Positions 32,854 through 41,965 of a stretch of DNA of 64,000 nt are shown here, piece after piece. The stretch's first letter is position 1, and each line of letters opens with the position of its first letter. Source of the stretch: Candidatus Cottocaccamicrobium excrementipullorum (GTDB taxonomy: Bacteria > Bacillota > Clostridia > Lachnospirales > Lachnospiraceae); the NCBI GenBank assembly GCA_018713255.1, contig DVFL01000002.1, positions 124,001-188,000 of the forward strand, written 5' to 3'. The notes beneath the pieces are model-generated. The model saw only the letters and a list, made by a program, of their open reading frames with translations, was not told the DNA's origin and ran no database searches. Position numbers and translations under genes: made by a program.

Positions 32854-35016
32854 CTATCGGTTTTTAAAAATCTCCACTGCCGCATTCCACAAGCTTACCA
32901 GCACGTTCCACATCCTCATAAAAGGATTTTCTTTCTTCTCTTTCGTCTCCGCATCCAGAATCTCATTCTCATCTTCTTCTAAGCTGATTTCATCTGTCCG
33001 CAAAATAATCTGCAGACTGTTCGGCTCTCCATTTTTTCTTGAGGTAAAGGATACTTTTTCCGCCTCAGGATCCATATCCAGAAAACGGTTCTCCTCTTCA
33101 AATTTATCTAACTCACGATCCAGAGTGGTTTTCATAACTCCGCTGCTTTTGCGGATCTCCCCTGTAGCATCCAGCACATCCATGCTTCTGGTCAAAAGCT
33201 GCGAGGCGCCTTCAATCAGCTCCTTCGTTCCCTGATCAAGACTTGGAGAAGAAGCTTTTAATGTATTTTGGATAATGGTCATTGAACCAACTGTTTGATT
33301 CAACAGATTATTGGTGCGATTTAACAGTTCCTGGCTGTCTGTCAAGGCGCTCTGCAGCTCTGGATAATACAGATCCAAAGAAGCTTTCATCGCTCTCACC
33401 TGAGAAAGAAGTTCATCCGACATTGCCGTCAAATCTCTGAATTTATCCACGGAATGATCCGCTCCTGTCAGCAAGGTTTCTGCCGACCGGCGCAGCGCGT
33501 TGCTGTGGCTGGCCAAGGTTTCCAGCCCATCTGCTTTCCCAATCAGCTTATCCTTCGGGTTTTCCACCTGAGCCATAGCCAAACTCAGCTGTTCCATGGC
33601 GCTTTCTTGATAGCCTGATTTAAACTGAGCGAATGCCTGCTGATAAACAGCGTCATGCTGCTTTTCATATTCTTCCTTTTGATCTGGATCATTCCTGTCC
33701 AGTCCCATGGCTTCCATTACTGCATCGGCGTATGCCATGGCCTGATCGTCTGCGTATTCCTCTGCATCCCGGTCAATATCATCCTCTGCTGAGGTTTCAG
33801 AAAATCCCACCAGGGTCATCATCACCGCAGCCTCCTGAGCCTGAAGCTGGGTATCCAGCTGAATTACCTCCATCAACGAGGACTCAAAACCAGGAAGCAC
33901 GTCTGCCGTTCTTTCCAGCCCATTTTGTATCCGATCCAGATCTTCATCCAGCTCCTCAAGAGGAGTCTGCATCTTTTCCAGGGTCCCTGTCATTTCCGTG
34001 AGATGGCTGTGGAGCGATTCTGCACTGTCTTTAGCCGTCTGGAGATAAGGAACCATAGCCGAGCTTTGCTGAGCCATCGCAGCCAGCGCCTGGATAGAAG
34101 CATCATTCTGGGCCTCTATGGCGCTCCTGCTTCCGCTGATTACTTCCCGGGCTTCTTCAAAATTAGTTAAACTTTCCTGGACAGAAACTACGCCATTTTT
34201 CATCGATTCCATGGAAGCAAGCATAGCATCGATACTGTGATACATGGCGTCTCCTGCCTCTCGCCAGGTATCCTTTGCCTCTTTAATCTCTTTAACATGT
34301 TTTAACGAATCAGTCGTCCCGGGAATCATCAGGATGAGTATCCCTGAAGATTCGTAACTGTCCGTCCCGATTCTTGCGGTAAAATCTCCAGATTCTCCCG
34401 GCAAAGCTGTAAACACTGCCGCAGTCATAGACCCAATGGTCTGAATTTGTGCTCCCGGAGCATCAATACTGTAGCAGGATTCCTGATCGGCCGGAAACAT
34501 TACCGCCAGCATCATATTATTCTGGTCATACAGATCCGCCGCATGGTTGGGTTCTGCCTGAACCCTGATCTCCACCAGCCCCGAGGCCCCGGCCAGATTC
34601 TCTGGTTTCTCCGGTCTTCCGTTCAGCTGATAGCTCACATCGAAATTCCAGGGAAGCTGCACCGATTCTGGCTCCATCACGCCTTCGTAATAAAACGGTT
34701 CATGGCTGTCCTGACTCAGATTCCAGGTTACCTCCCCTTCCTTTTCCTGAGGAAGCGCATCATTACTCATATTGATGATACGGGTATACTCTCCGTAATC
34801 CGTAAAGGAGGACGCCCCATTAGACCTTACGCATTTTACTACGCTTACCGCTCTTTTCTTCCCATATGTATCCAGATTCACATACATGGTTTCATCCACA
34901 GATGGAATAGGCTCCCCCGCTAAAACAGGAGTAAGCACGGTCTCCGACAGCAATGCCGTCATCAAAAGAACCGCTCCTCGTTGAACAATGGCTTTTATTT
35001 TTTTATTGTTCTCCAT
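32854..35016 (-). CDS. secreted coiled-coil protein partnered with MMPL transporter
   Basis: A 720-residue protein with an N-terminal signal peptide (ALLSETVLTPVLAGE, cleavage near residue 35), an all-beta-like N-terminal domain to about residue 235, and then long heptad-rich helical stretches (for example LEKMQTPLEELDEDLDRIQN, and QELLNRTNNLLNQTVGS). It resembles the extracellular coiled-coil segments of YhgE/Pip-type membrane proteins but lacks their membrane helices. It overlaps the upstream MMPL gene by 14 bases, so the two probably work as one envelope complex, the coiled coil acting as an adaptor. AAGGAGGG precedes the ATG by eight bases. Function is inferred only. Confidence 0.75.
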   Translation of the reverse strand: MENNKKIKAIVQRGAVLLMTALLSETVLTPVLAGEPIPSVDETMYVNLDTYGKKRAVSVVKCVRSNGASSFTDYGEYTRIINMSNDALPQEKEGEVTWNLSQDSHEPFYYEGVMEPESVQLPWNFDVSYQLNGRPEKPENLAGASGLVEIRVQAEPNHAADLYDQNNMMLAVMFPADQESCYSIDAPGAQIQTIGSMTAAVFTALPGESGDFTARIGTDSYESSGILILMIPGTTDSLKHVKEIKEAKDTWREAGDAMYHSIDAMLASMESMKNGVVSVQESLTNFEEAREVISGSRSAIEAQNDASIQALAAMAQQSSAMVPYLQTAKDSAESLHSHLTEMTGTLEKMQTPLEELDEDLDRIQNGLERTADVLPGFESSLMEVIQLDTQLQAQEAAVMMTLVGFSETSAEDDIDRDAEEYADDQAMAYADAVMEAMGLDRNDPDQKEEYEKQHDAVYQQAFAQFKSGYQESAMEQLSLAMAQVENPKDKLIGKADGLETLASHSNALRRSAETLLTGADHSVDKFRDLTAMSDELLSQVRAMKASLDLYYPELQSALTDSQELLNRTNNLLNQTVGSMTIIQNTLKASSPSLDQGTKELIEGASQLLTRSMDVLDATGEIRKSSGVMKTTLDRELDKFEEENRFLDMDPEAEKVSFTSRKNGEPNSLQIILRTDEISLEEDENEILDAETKEKKENPFMRMWNVLVSLWNAAVEIFKNR

Positions 35017-37153
35017 GAATTTTTCCCTCCTTCGCCGTACGTTTTTTCTGTCTCCACTCCCGAAAACGCTGAAGTTCATTTTTCGTCAGCAGCGGATCTA
35101 CCCCCGCCAGGAACGCCGGAAGCAGAGCCATCACCAGAATCATGCTGATAAAAGCTCCTCGGCCAATCAAATGGCCCAGATCCCCGATCGCGCTGATGGA
35201 AGAAACGGCATAAAGCACGTATCCCACAATCGTGAGAATGGAACCTGAGGTTAAAATCGCCGGCATGCTCAAAGCCATAGCCTCCCAAGCGGCCTCCTTT
35301 CGATTTTTGCTTTTTCTTGCCTGAATATAATTGCTGGTGGTTAAAATCGAATAATCCACCGTTGCTCCCAGCTGAATACAGCTGACAATCACATACCCCA
35401 TAAACACCACCTGATCCCCAGCCAGATACGGCACTGCCATGTTAAAGATAATGGCAACTTCAATGGGAATCATTACTACAATAGGCACCACAAGAGAGCG
35501 ATAAGTCAACAGCACCACCAAAAATACGCCGATATTGGAAAGGAGATTTACCAGATCATAATCTTTCGTAATCACTTCCTGAATATCCCGGGTAGAAGGC
35601 GTTCCTCCTACCAAATAAGAATTCTCCGGATAATATCGATGCATGATCTCCTGAATGGTATCCGCTGCCTGGTAAGCTGCCTGGCTTTCGTCTTTGGTTC
35701 TGGTATAAAGGAGAATACGGGAATACCCATTTTTGTGAAGCAGTCCTGTTACACTTTCCGGCAGAAAGCTTTCTGGAATTCCTTCAGGAAGAGTTCCCGC
35801 CAGGGACTGAACTGATTTTACCTCTGGAAGCGCTTCGATTTCCTGGGTCATTTCTTTTTCCGTCACATTTGAGGTTTGAGGAACAATGATCATCATCATA
35901 TTGCTCCGGCCAAATCGGGCAATGATCTTTTGGTCATCCTCATAAACTTTTGTCCCCTCCCCTGCTCCCACCGCTGAATTTCCAAATAAGTAGCTGTTCA
36001 TAGTCTGCGCCTGGTACATCGGAAGGAAAAATACCACCACCAGCGCCAGCACCACATAACGGATTTTGTAGATCTTTACGCTGATCTTTCTAAAATCTGG
36101 AAGGAAAGAACCATGAGAAAAGCGCTCAATCAGTCTGGACATCCTTAAAATCAGCGCCGGCATGAGAAACAGCACAGTTATCAGACTGAACACCACGCCC
36201 TTAGCCAGAGAAAGTCCCAGGTCAAAGCCAATGCTGAATTTCATGGTCACCAGCACCAGAAAACCTACAATGGTAGTTAAACTGCTGGCAAGAATGGAAT
36301 TTAACGCTTCATTAATCGCATTGGTGAGAGCTGTAATCTGATCCTCTCCCTTTTCCTTATACCGGGTATACGCATGAAGAAGAAAAATCGAATAATCCAT
36401 GGAAACCGCCAGCTGCAGCACAGCTACCACATTATCAGTGAGAAAAGACACTGTGCCCAGAAAAATATTGGTGCCTTTGTTTAATATAATTGCTGCTCCC
36501 ATCACGGTAAGAAACAGAACCGGCTCAAACCAGGAGGTGGTGGTAAGGCAGAGAATCAGGAAAATAAAGACCACAGCCAGCGTCATAATCATTTTCATTT
36601 CCTCCGCCAGCTGCTTCGCCAGGGACTGATTCTGCACGGCCATCCCCACGAAATATCCTTTATCGCCGGTAATCTTTCGCATTTCATCGATGGCTTGGGA
36701 GGTGCTCTGGTCAGAATCACCGCCTTCAAAAATAATATCCATTACCGCCGCCCCATCCCGATAATAATCGGAAATGGAATCTTCCTCAATAAATTCCTCC
36801 GGGGCGTACACATTCACCTCTGAATCGCACCACAGGATTTGATCCACACCATCCACTTCTTCCAGCCGGTCCTTGTATTCCTTCGCCTCATACAAGGTCA
36901 CATCCTCTATCATTACCCGGGCCGTTCCTGGATAACCGAACGTCTCTTCCATCAAATTAAGCCCTTGCTTTGATTCTGCAGAATCGGGAAGGTATTCTGT
37001 TAAATCATAATTTACATTTACAAAGGGGATGCATAAAGCAGCCAGCACAAGACCAACAATAAATACTTTTTCAATTCTGCGGCTGTTTCTGGCAATGAAT
37101 CCGGCAAGACGCATTCCACTCTGGCCTTTTTTCTTCTTTTCCTTCAGCTTCAT
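35003..37153 (-). CDS. MMPL/RND-family transporter
   Basis: A 716-residue proton-driven exporter with the RND duplicated architecture: an N-terminal helix, a first extracytoplasmic domain (residues about 50-190), a five- to six-helix bundle containing VAVLQLAVSMDYSIFLLHAY, a second extracytoplasmic loop, and a second helix bundle containing VSCIQLGATVDYSILTTSNY. The paired SMDYS and TVDYS Asp-Tyr motifs are the expected proton-relay positions. MMPL proteins move lipids, hopanoids or peptides; substrate unknown. AGGGAGA precedes the ATG. Divergent from a TetR gene that likely controls it. Confidence 0.92.
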   Translation of the reverse strand: MKLKEKKKKGQSGMRLAGFIARNSRRIEKVFIVGLVLAALCIPFVNVNYDLTEYLPDSAESKQGLNLMEETFGYPGTARVMIEDVTLYEAKEYKDRLEEVDGVDQILWCDSEVNVYAPEEFIEEDSISDYYRDGAAVMDIIFEGGDSDQSTSQAIDEMRKITGDKGYFVGMAVQNQSLAKQLAEEMKMIMTLAVVFIFLILCLTTTSWFEPVLFLTVMGAAIILNKGTNIFLGTVSFLTDNVVAVLQLAVSMDYSIFLLHAYTRYKEKGEDQITALTNAINEALNSILASSLTTIVGFLVLVTMKFSIGFDLGLSLAKGVVFSLITVLFLMPALILRMSRLIERFSHGSFLPDFRKISVKIYKIRYVVLALVVVFFLPMYQAQTMNSYLFGNSAVGAGEGTKVYEDDQKIIARFGRSNMMMIIVPQTSNVTEKEMTQEIEALPEVKSVQSLAGTLPEGIPESFLPESVTGLLHKNGYSRILLYTRTKDESQAAYQAADTIQEIMHRYYPENSYLVGGTPSTRDIQEVITKDYDLVNLLSNIGVFLVVLLTYRSLVVPIVVMIPIEVAIIFNMAVPYLAGDQVVFMGYVIVSCIQLGATVDYSILTTSNYIQARKSKNRKEAAWEAMALSMPAILTSGSILTIVGYVLYAVSSISAIGDLGHLIGRGAFISMILVMALLPAFLAGVDPLLTKNELQRFREWRQKKRTAKEGKIHGEQ

Positions 37154-37243
37154 TCCTGTTCTCTCCCTGTTCCGGCATAATAATTACTCGACAAATATCG
37201 TTTTTTATTCTATTATTTCATTTTTCGACTTATTTATCATTAA

Positions 37244-37257
37244 TCAACATGTGTTGA
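37244..37257. promoter_or_regulatory. candidate operator between the MMPL and TetR genes
   Basis: Inverted repeat TCAACA-TG-TGTTGA overlapping the -35 element of the TetR gene promoter. Short but well placed for autoregulation. Confidence 0.45.
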
Positions 37258-37282
37258 CTTATTGACTATAATGGATTATACT
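37254..37282 (+). promoter_or_regulatory. promoter of the TetR gene
   Basis: TTGACT (37254-37259), 17-base spacer, TATACT (37277-37282). The transcript would have a leader of about 145 bases before the start codon at 37432. Confidence 0.7.
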
Positions 37283-37431
37283 AACCTTAACCTACTGATG
37301 CAATAATCAATTTGGCCGGCAGTGTTTTTTACTCAACAATTTCCTCTGAATTTGATCATTATTCATCGTCTTTTATTCTCAACAAGGAAAAACCGGCCCC
37401 ACAACGCACAAGCCTAGATGGAGGAAGAAAT

Positions 37432-38013
37432 ATGCGAGATGAAACCCAGGACCGCAGAGTGAGAAAAACCAGACAGCAGCTCCGCCGCTGCCTAGCCATT
37501 CTGCTGAAAGAAAAAAAGATTCAGGAGATTACCGTGAGAGAAATTACGGAGATGGCAGATTTAAACCGCGGAACCTTTTATCTCCACTACCGGGATGTAT
37601 TCGATCTTCTGGAACAGATCGAAAAAGAGCTGCTGTCAGGCCTGGATGCAGCTCTTCAAAAGTATCAGGCAAACGAAATCCGCGAAAAACCATCTCTGGT
37701 TTTTACAGAGGTATTTCAATACACGAAAGAAAATGCAGATATGGTACAGATTCTTTTAGGCGAAAACGGAGATCTGAATTTCGTCAACCAGGTTAAAGCG
37801 CTGGTAAGGGAAAAGTGTCTGAAAGATTGGATGGAATTGTACCGCTCTCAGGATTCTCAGATTTTCGAGGCTTATTACGCCTTTATCGTTTCCGGCTGCC
37901 TAGGACTAGTTACTTACTGGCTGGAAAGCGGCATGAAAGAAAGCCCAGAGGATTTGGCCTGCATCTGCCAGGAAATCATGATGAAGGGAGTCCAAATCCT
38001 TCTTGCCCCATAA
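37432..38013 (+). CDS. TetR/AcrR family transcriptional regulator
   Basis: A 193-residue regulator. HTH: EITVREITEMADLNRGTFYLHYRDVFDLLE (split: EITVREITEMADLNRG, TFYLHYRDVF). The C-terminal half looks like the TetR_C_8 type often found in Firmicutes (LVTYWLESGMKESPEDLACI). Start at 37432 is chosen by GGAGG at seven bases; the frame is open upstream to 37312 without a ribosome binding site. It is divergent from the MMPL/coiled-coil pair and is the likely repressor of that pair. Confidence 0.92.
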   Translation: MRDETQDRRVRKTRQQLRRCLAILLKEKKIQEITVREITEMADLNRGTFYLHYRDVFDLLEQIEKELLSGLDAALQKYQANEIREKPSLVFTEVFQYTKENADMVQILLGENGDLNFVNQVKALVREKCLKDWMELYRSQDSQIFEAYYAFIVSGCLGLVTYWLESGMKESPEDLACICQEIMMKGVQILLAP

Positions 38014-38027
38014 TTTTGCCGTATCAT

Positions 38028-38079
38028 GAAAAACGCGCCGCAAAACCAGTTCAAAAACCAGTTTCACGGCGCATTTTTC
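38028..38079. terminator. bidirectional terminator between the TetR and kinase genes
   Basis: Arms GCGCCG / CGGCGC with flanking A- and T-runs (AAAAAC...; ATTTTTCC). The loop contains two copies of ACCAGTT. Confidence 0.75.
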
Positions 38080-38095
38080 CGTCTTATTCTGCAAT

Positions 38096-39184
38096 TTATC
38101 GCTTAATATCGTAATTCATATTCATCAAGTTGCGGATGGTCTGCACGTCATCCGTGATATTGGCGTCGCCATGGATGGTATGCTTAATGGCACTGCTGGC
38201 CACTGCAAAATTAATCATATCCATGGAACGGTAATTATGAAGCATGGCGTAAATCAATCCGCTGGCAAAAGCATCGCCGCCGCCTACACGATCCAGAATG
38301 TTAAAGGTAAACAGCCGGCTCTCAAAAGTATGACCCTCATACCACATAAAAGCTTTCAGGCTGTTCTCACTTCCGCTGTGAGCATACCGCACATGACGGG
38401 CAATGCACTTTAAGTTAGGATACCGTTCAACAAATGCCTGGAAAATTTCATCCTGCTGCTCGTAAGAAGGCTGCAGCGGCACGCCGTCCTTATAATCTCC
38501 CTTGCTGGGATCTTCTTCATCTCTCCACAGATGATAAGGCTCGATTCCTAACAGCACATCCACATAAGGCAGGCACTGGGTACAAAAATCTCTTGCCTCC
38601 TCCCAGGTCCAGAGGGCGCTGCGGAAATTGCCGTCAAAACTTACGGTAAGCCCCAGATCCTTTGCAGCCCGAAGGCTGTCCATTACCAGCCGGCGGCAGT
38701 TGTCTCCCAATGCAGGAGTAATTCCGCTCAAATGCAGCCAATCGAAGCCCTCCAGCATAGAATGAAGATCCACCTGACTGTAATCATATTCTGTAAAGGC
38801 GCTGTGCTTCCGGTCATAAGTCACCTTGCTTGGACGAATTCCGTAGCCGGTTTCCAGATAATATGTCCCTAAACGATGAGTAGGGGTCTCCTTGGGGCTG
38901 CTGAGAATCATCGGCGTACAGTGCACATCATTGCTGCGCAGCATTCTGATTGCGCTCTTTCCCAGACTGTTATTCGGCACTACACTGAAAAAGGTGCTGT
39001 CCACGCCCAGGTTAGCCAAAGCCAACGCAATATTGGCCTCGCTTCCGCCGTAACTGGCCTCAAAGTTGCTGGCCATCCGAATTTTCTCATAGTTTGGCGG
39101 GGTCAGACGAAGCATAATCTCGCCGATGGTAAAAAATTTCTTCGAATTGGTGTTTCCCTGTAAAATTGGATTAAAATGTTCCAT
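38096..39184 (-). CDS. PfkB-family sugar kinase, 2-keto-3-deoxygluconate kinase-like
   Basis: A 362-residue ribokinase-family kinase with N-terminal FTIGEIMLRLTPPNYEKI, substrate-region NYEKIRMASNFEASYGGSEANIA (split: FEASYGGSEANIA), LGTYYLETG and the catalytic anion-hole/base motif DRVGGGDAFASGL. The same landmarks as the neighbouring KDG kinase at 40135, but with an insertion around EEDPSKGDYKDGVPLQPSYEQ and a diverged core, so substrate may differ. AGGAGG lies eight bases before the ATG at 39184; an in-frame extension to 39307 would overlap the nitroreductase gene. Confidence 0.88.
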   Translation of the reverse strand: MEHFNPILQGNTNSKKFFTIGEIMLRLTPPNYEKIRMASNFEASYGGSEANIALALANLGVDSTFFSVVPNNSLGKSAIRMLRSNDVHCTPMILSSPKETPTHRLGTYYLETGYGIRPSKVTYDRKHSAFTEYDYSQVDLHSMLEGFDWLHLSGITPALGDNCRRLVMDSLRAAKDLGLTVSFDGNFRSALWTWEEARDFCTQCLPYVDVLLGIEPYHLWRDEEDPSKGDYKDGVPLQPSYEQQDEIFQAFVERYPNLKCIARHVRYAHSGSENSLKAFMWYEGHTFESRLFTFNILDRVGGGDAFASGLIYAMLHNYRSMDMINFAVASSAIKHTIHGDANITDDVQTIRNLMNMNYDIKR

Positions 39185-39287
39185 ACCGCGCTCCTCCTGC
39201 TTTGTATTTTGCCATGTTAGGCAAGAGTTCTTTTCCCCTCTAGCTCGTATTATATCAAAATTTCCGGGGTAAATAAATGTCCTGTTC

Positions 39288-40052
39288 TCAAGAATTTTCG
39301 CCTCCAAGAAAATCTTTTAGATACTCCTCCGCCGAACGGCTCATTTCCCGTGAGAAATCAGACATATATTTTCTGCTGCAAAAAGCGTTGATCCATTGTT
39401 CATAAGGAATCTGTCCTGCCTGGGGTTCAAGCATCTCCTGCAGTTCCTCTTTTCCCATTTCCCGATATTGGTTTTCATGAACAATAAACTTAAGGGAGGC
39501 CCGTTCCGGCTTTTTCCTCTCCTTCTGCTGGCTGGTTGGATAGCCGAAAACTACCATGGCAGCCGGAACAACGTAAGCAGGAAGATGAAGAAGGCGCCGA
39601 TGTTCACTGCAGTTCTCCAAAATATCGCCAATATAACAGGAACCGATTCCCAAACTTTCTGCCGCCGTCACAGCATTTTGTGCAGCAATCACAGTATCCG
39701 CCATGGCCAGAAATAAATCTCCTGGACCAGGTTTTCTGGGAGCGAGTCCGGCATTCTGGTAAGCACGATACCATTTAGATGCGTCTGCACAGAAAACCAG
39801 CACAAGCGGCGCCTTGGCAATAAACGGCTGATCATCGCAGGTTACCGCCAAACGGTCTTTCAGATTCTGGTCGGTTACATCAATGATCGTATACAGCTGT
39901 TGATTTCCCGCCGTGGGAGCCTGGCAGGCTGATTCAAGAATCAGCCGTTTCTCATCTTGAGACACCGGTTCCTGCGTAAATACACGGACAGACTTTCTTC
40001 GAAACAACTCTTCAATTACCAGGTTAGGAAACCTTCTCTTTTCATTGTCCAT
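39288..40052 (-). CDS. nitroreductase family FMN oxidoreductase
   Basis: A 254-residue flavoprotein of the NfsA/FRP-like nitroreductase group, with RRKSVRVF near the N-terminus (phosphate binding to FMN), ACQAPTAGNQQLY and GDLFLAMADTVIAAQNAVTAAESLGIGSCYIG (split: MADTVIAAQNAVTAA, ESLGIGSCYIGD). The C-terminal 60 residues are extra helices with one Cys. It would use NAD(P)H to reduce quinone or nitro compounds. It lies between the two sugar kinases; no functional link is evident. Confidence 0.9.
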   Translation of the reverse strand: MDNEKRRFPNLVIEELFRRKSVRVFTQEPVSQDEKRLILESACQAPTAGNQQLYTIIDVTDQNLKDRLAVTCDDQPFIAKAPLVLVFCADASKWYRAYQNAGLAPRKPGPGDLFLAMADTVIAAQNAVTAAESLGIGSCYIGDILENCSEHRRLLHLPAYVVPAAMVVFGYPTSQQKERKKPERASLKFIVHENQYREMGKEELQEMLEPQAGQIPYEQWINAFCSRKYMSDFSREMSRSAEEYLKDFLGGENS

Positions 40053-40078
40053 TTCTTTTCACCTTCTATCTGAAAATG

Positions 40079-40119
40079 GAAAAGGCGCTGCTTCCCCTTT
40101 CTTCAGGTTCTGCAGCGCC
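40079..40119 (-). terminator. terminator of the kdgA-kdgK operon
   Basis: Minus strand: GGCGCTGC / GCAGCGCC stem around AGAACCTGAAGAAAGGGGAA, then TTTTTCC, 15 bases after the kdgK stop. Confidence 0.8.
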
Positions 40120-40134
40120 CATTTTCATTCATCT

Positions 40135-41166
40135 TTATCTCTGAACACGTCCGGAACCGTCGCCGCCAGCCAGGTTGTCCACATCAGCGCGGGTAACCAG
40201 GTTGAAGTCACCAGGAATGGTGTGCTTTAACGCAGAAGCAGCAACAGCAAACTCCAGAGCTGCCTTCATGTCTTTTCCATCTACCAGTCCGCAGATTAAG
40301 CCTGCAGCGAAGGAATCGCCGCCGCCTACACGGTCAACGATAGGAGTGATGGAGTATTTTCTGGAATGATAGAACTCACGAGTCTTGCCATCCATAATGC
40401 AGGCAGACCAGCCATTGTTGGAAGCGGAGAAGCTTTCACGCAGAGAGCTTACAATGTACTTGAAGCCGAACTTGTCAGCCATCTGATTGAAGATATCAAC
40501 ATATCCGCCTAACTCCAGCTCGCCGGAGGTAACATCGGTGTTGCCTGGCTTGAAGCCCAGAACCTTCTCAGCATCCTCTTCGTTGCCGATGCAAACATCA
40601 ACATACTGCATCAGGTTGGTCATAACCTTCTGAGCCTTCTCAGAGGACCATAATTTCTTACGGAAGTTTAAGTCTACGGAAACGGTTACGCCGTGAGCCT
40701 TTGCAGCCTTTAAAGCAGCCTCAGTTAACTCAATTGCAGCGTCAGATACAGCCGGAGTAATTCCGGTGAAGTGGAACCAGTCAGCATCCTTAAAGATCTC
40801 ATCGAAATCAAACTGATCAGGAGTTGCAGTGGAGATAGAGCTGTGTGCGCGGTCATAAACTACGTTGGAAGCTCTCATTGCAGAACCGGTCTCCAGGTAG
40901 TAAATACCTAAACGCTCGCCGCTTCTTGCAATATGCTTGGTTCCTACGTTATACTTTCTCAATGCAGCAACAGCGCACTCGCCAATGGGATTAGCGGGAA
41001 CAGCAGTTACGAAATCTGCCTCATGACCATAATTAGCCAGAGAAACAGCAACGTTAGCCTCGCCGCCGCCGTAGTTGATGTCAAACTCGTCAGCCTGAAT
41101 AAACTTCTCATTATTTGGGGTGGACAGTCTTAACATAATCTCGCCCATGGTTACAATCTTTGCCAT
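40135..41166 (-). CDS. kdgK: 2-dehydro-3-deoxygluconokinase (KDG kinase)
   Basis: Phosphorylates 2-keto-3-deoxygluconate to KDPG. The 343-residue ribokinase-fold protein shows MGEIMLRLSTPNNEKF, FDINYGGGEANVAVSLA, LGIYYLETGSAMR (the YYLETG substrate loop), SVDLNFRKKLW, and the catalytic DRVGGGDSFAAGL. AAGGAG precedes the ATG. It lies 40 bases downstream of the KDPG aldolase gene, forming a two-gene module that completes the Entner-Doudoroff end of uronate breakdown. Confidence 0.93.
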   Translation of the reverse strand: MAKIVTMGEIMLRLSTPNNEKFIQADEFDINYGGGEANVAVSLANYGHEADFVTAVPANPIGECAVAALRKYNVGTKHIARSGERLGIYYLETGSAMRASNVVYDRAHSSISTATPDQFDFDEIFKDADWFHFTGITPAVSDAAIELTEAALKAAKAHGVTVSVDLNFRKKLWSSEKAQKVMTNLMQYVDVCIGNEEDAEKVLGFKPGNTDVTSGELELGGYVDIFNQMADKFGFKYIVSSLRESFSASNNGWSACIMDGKTREFYHSRKYSITPIVDRVGGGDSFAAGLICGLVDGKDMKAALEFAVAASALKHTIPGDFNLVTRADVDNLAGGDGSGRVQR

Positions 41167-41206
41167 TTTAAATTCTCCTTAATTCATTAAAATTATTATA
41201 TTGAAC

Positions 41207-41857
41207 TTAAGCCCGTGCAGCTGCAACAGCCTTAACGAACTCCTGAGCCTTAGCGGTTACTGCTGCAAAGTCGCCGGTCTTTGCGCCCTTAGTCAGGCTG
41301 CTTCCGGTTCCTACTGCATATGCGCCGGCCTTTAACCACTTGTCAACATTGTCAACATCTACGCCGCCGGAAGGCATGAACTCGCCCTGAGGAAGGGGAC
41401 CCTTGAAGGAGCTGATCGCTGCCGGTCCTACAATATTGCCAGGGAAGATCTTGATAACGTCACAGCCAGCTTCCATAGCGGTAATGGCTTCGGTTGGGGT
41501 CATAACGCCAGGCAGCATTGGTACACGATAACGGTTGCAAAGCTTAATGGTATCTACGTTTAAGCCAGGGCTTACTACGTAATTTGCACCTGCCAGAATT
41601 ACCTGACGGGCAGTCTCAGGATCCAGAACCGTTCCAGCGCCGATAACAACCTTGTCATTATCTTTGTACTTCTTGGCCATGGCGGAAATAAACTCTACGG
41701 GGTTGCCCTCGTCCATGGTCATGGTGATCTCGATGAAATTAATGCCGCCTGCAATAATGGCATCTACCACCTTCTCGCCCTGCTCTAAGTTCTTTGCACG
41801 AACTACAGCTACCAGGCAGTCCTCTTTCAGTCTTGCTAAAACCTGTTCTTTCTTCAT
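41207..41857 (-). CDS. kdgA: KDPG/KHG aldolase (2-dehydro-3-deoxyphosphogluconate aldolase)
   Basis: Class I aldolase that splits KDPG into pyruvate and glyceraldehyde-3-phosphate. The 216-residue TIM barrel has the catalytic Glu in FIEITMTM, VIGAGTVLDPETA, and the Schiff-base lysine in CDVIKIFPGNIVGP. AAGGAGAAAAAA precedes the ATG. It is first in the kdgA-kdgK operon and has a promoter with an IclR-type operator in its leader. Confidence 0.94.
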   Translation of the reverse strand: MKKEQVLARLKEDCLVAVVRAKNLEQGEKVVDAIIAGGINFIEITMTMDEGNPVEFISAMAKKYKDNDKVVIGAGTVLDPETARQVILAGANYVVSPGLNVDTIKLCNRYRVPMLPGVMTPTEAITAMEAGCDVIKIFPGNIVGPAAISSFKGPLPQGEFMPSGGVDVDNVDKWLKAGAYAVGTGSSLTKGAKTGDFAAVTAKAQEFVKAVAAARA

Positions 41858-41881
41858 TTTTTTCTCCTTCTTTCTTTGAAG

Positions 41882-41913
41882 TTCGCATATGCGAATAAGT
41901 TTCGCAAATGCAA
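41882..41913. promoter_or_regulatory. probable IclR/KdgR-type operators in the kdgA leader
   Basis: A perfect 14-base palindrome TTCGCATATGCGAA (41882-41895) and a second imperfect one TTCGCAAATGCAA (41901-41913), both just downstream of the kdgA promoter. The adjacent gene codes for an IclR-family regulator. Confidence 0.7.
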
Positions 41914-41925
41914 TTTTATGATTAA

Positions 41926-41954
41926 ATTTTAATCGTTACCACATATTTTGTCAA
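41926..41954 (-). promoter_or_regulatory. promoter of kdgA-kdgK
   Basis: TTGACA (41949-41954), 17-base spacer, TAAAAT (41926-41931) on the minus strand. Confidence 0.85.
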
Positions 41955-41965
41955 CGGGTAAACCG

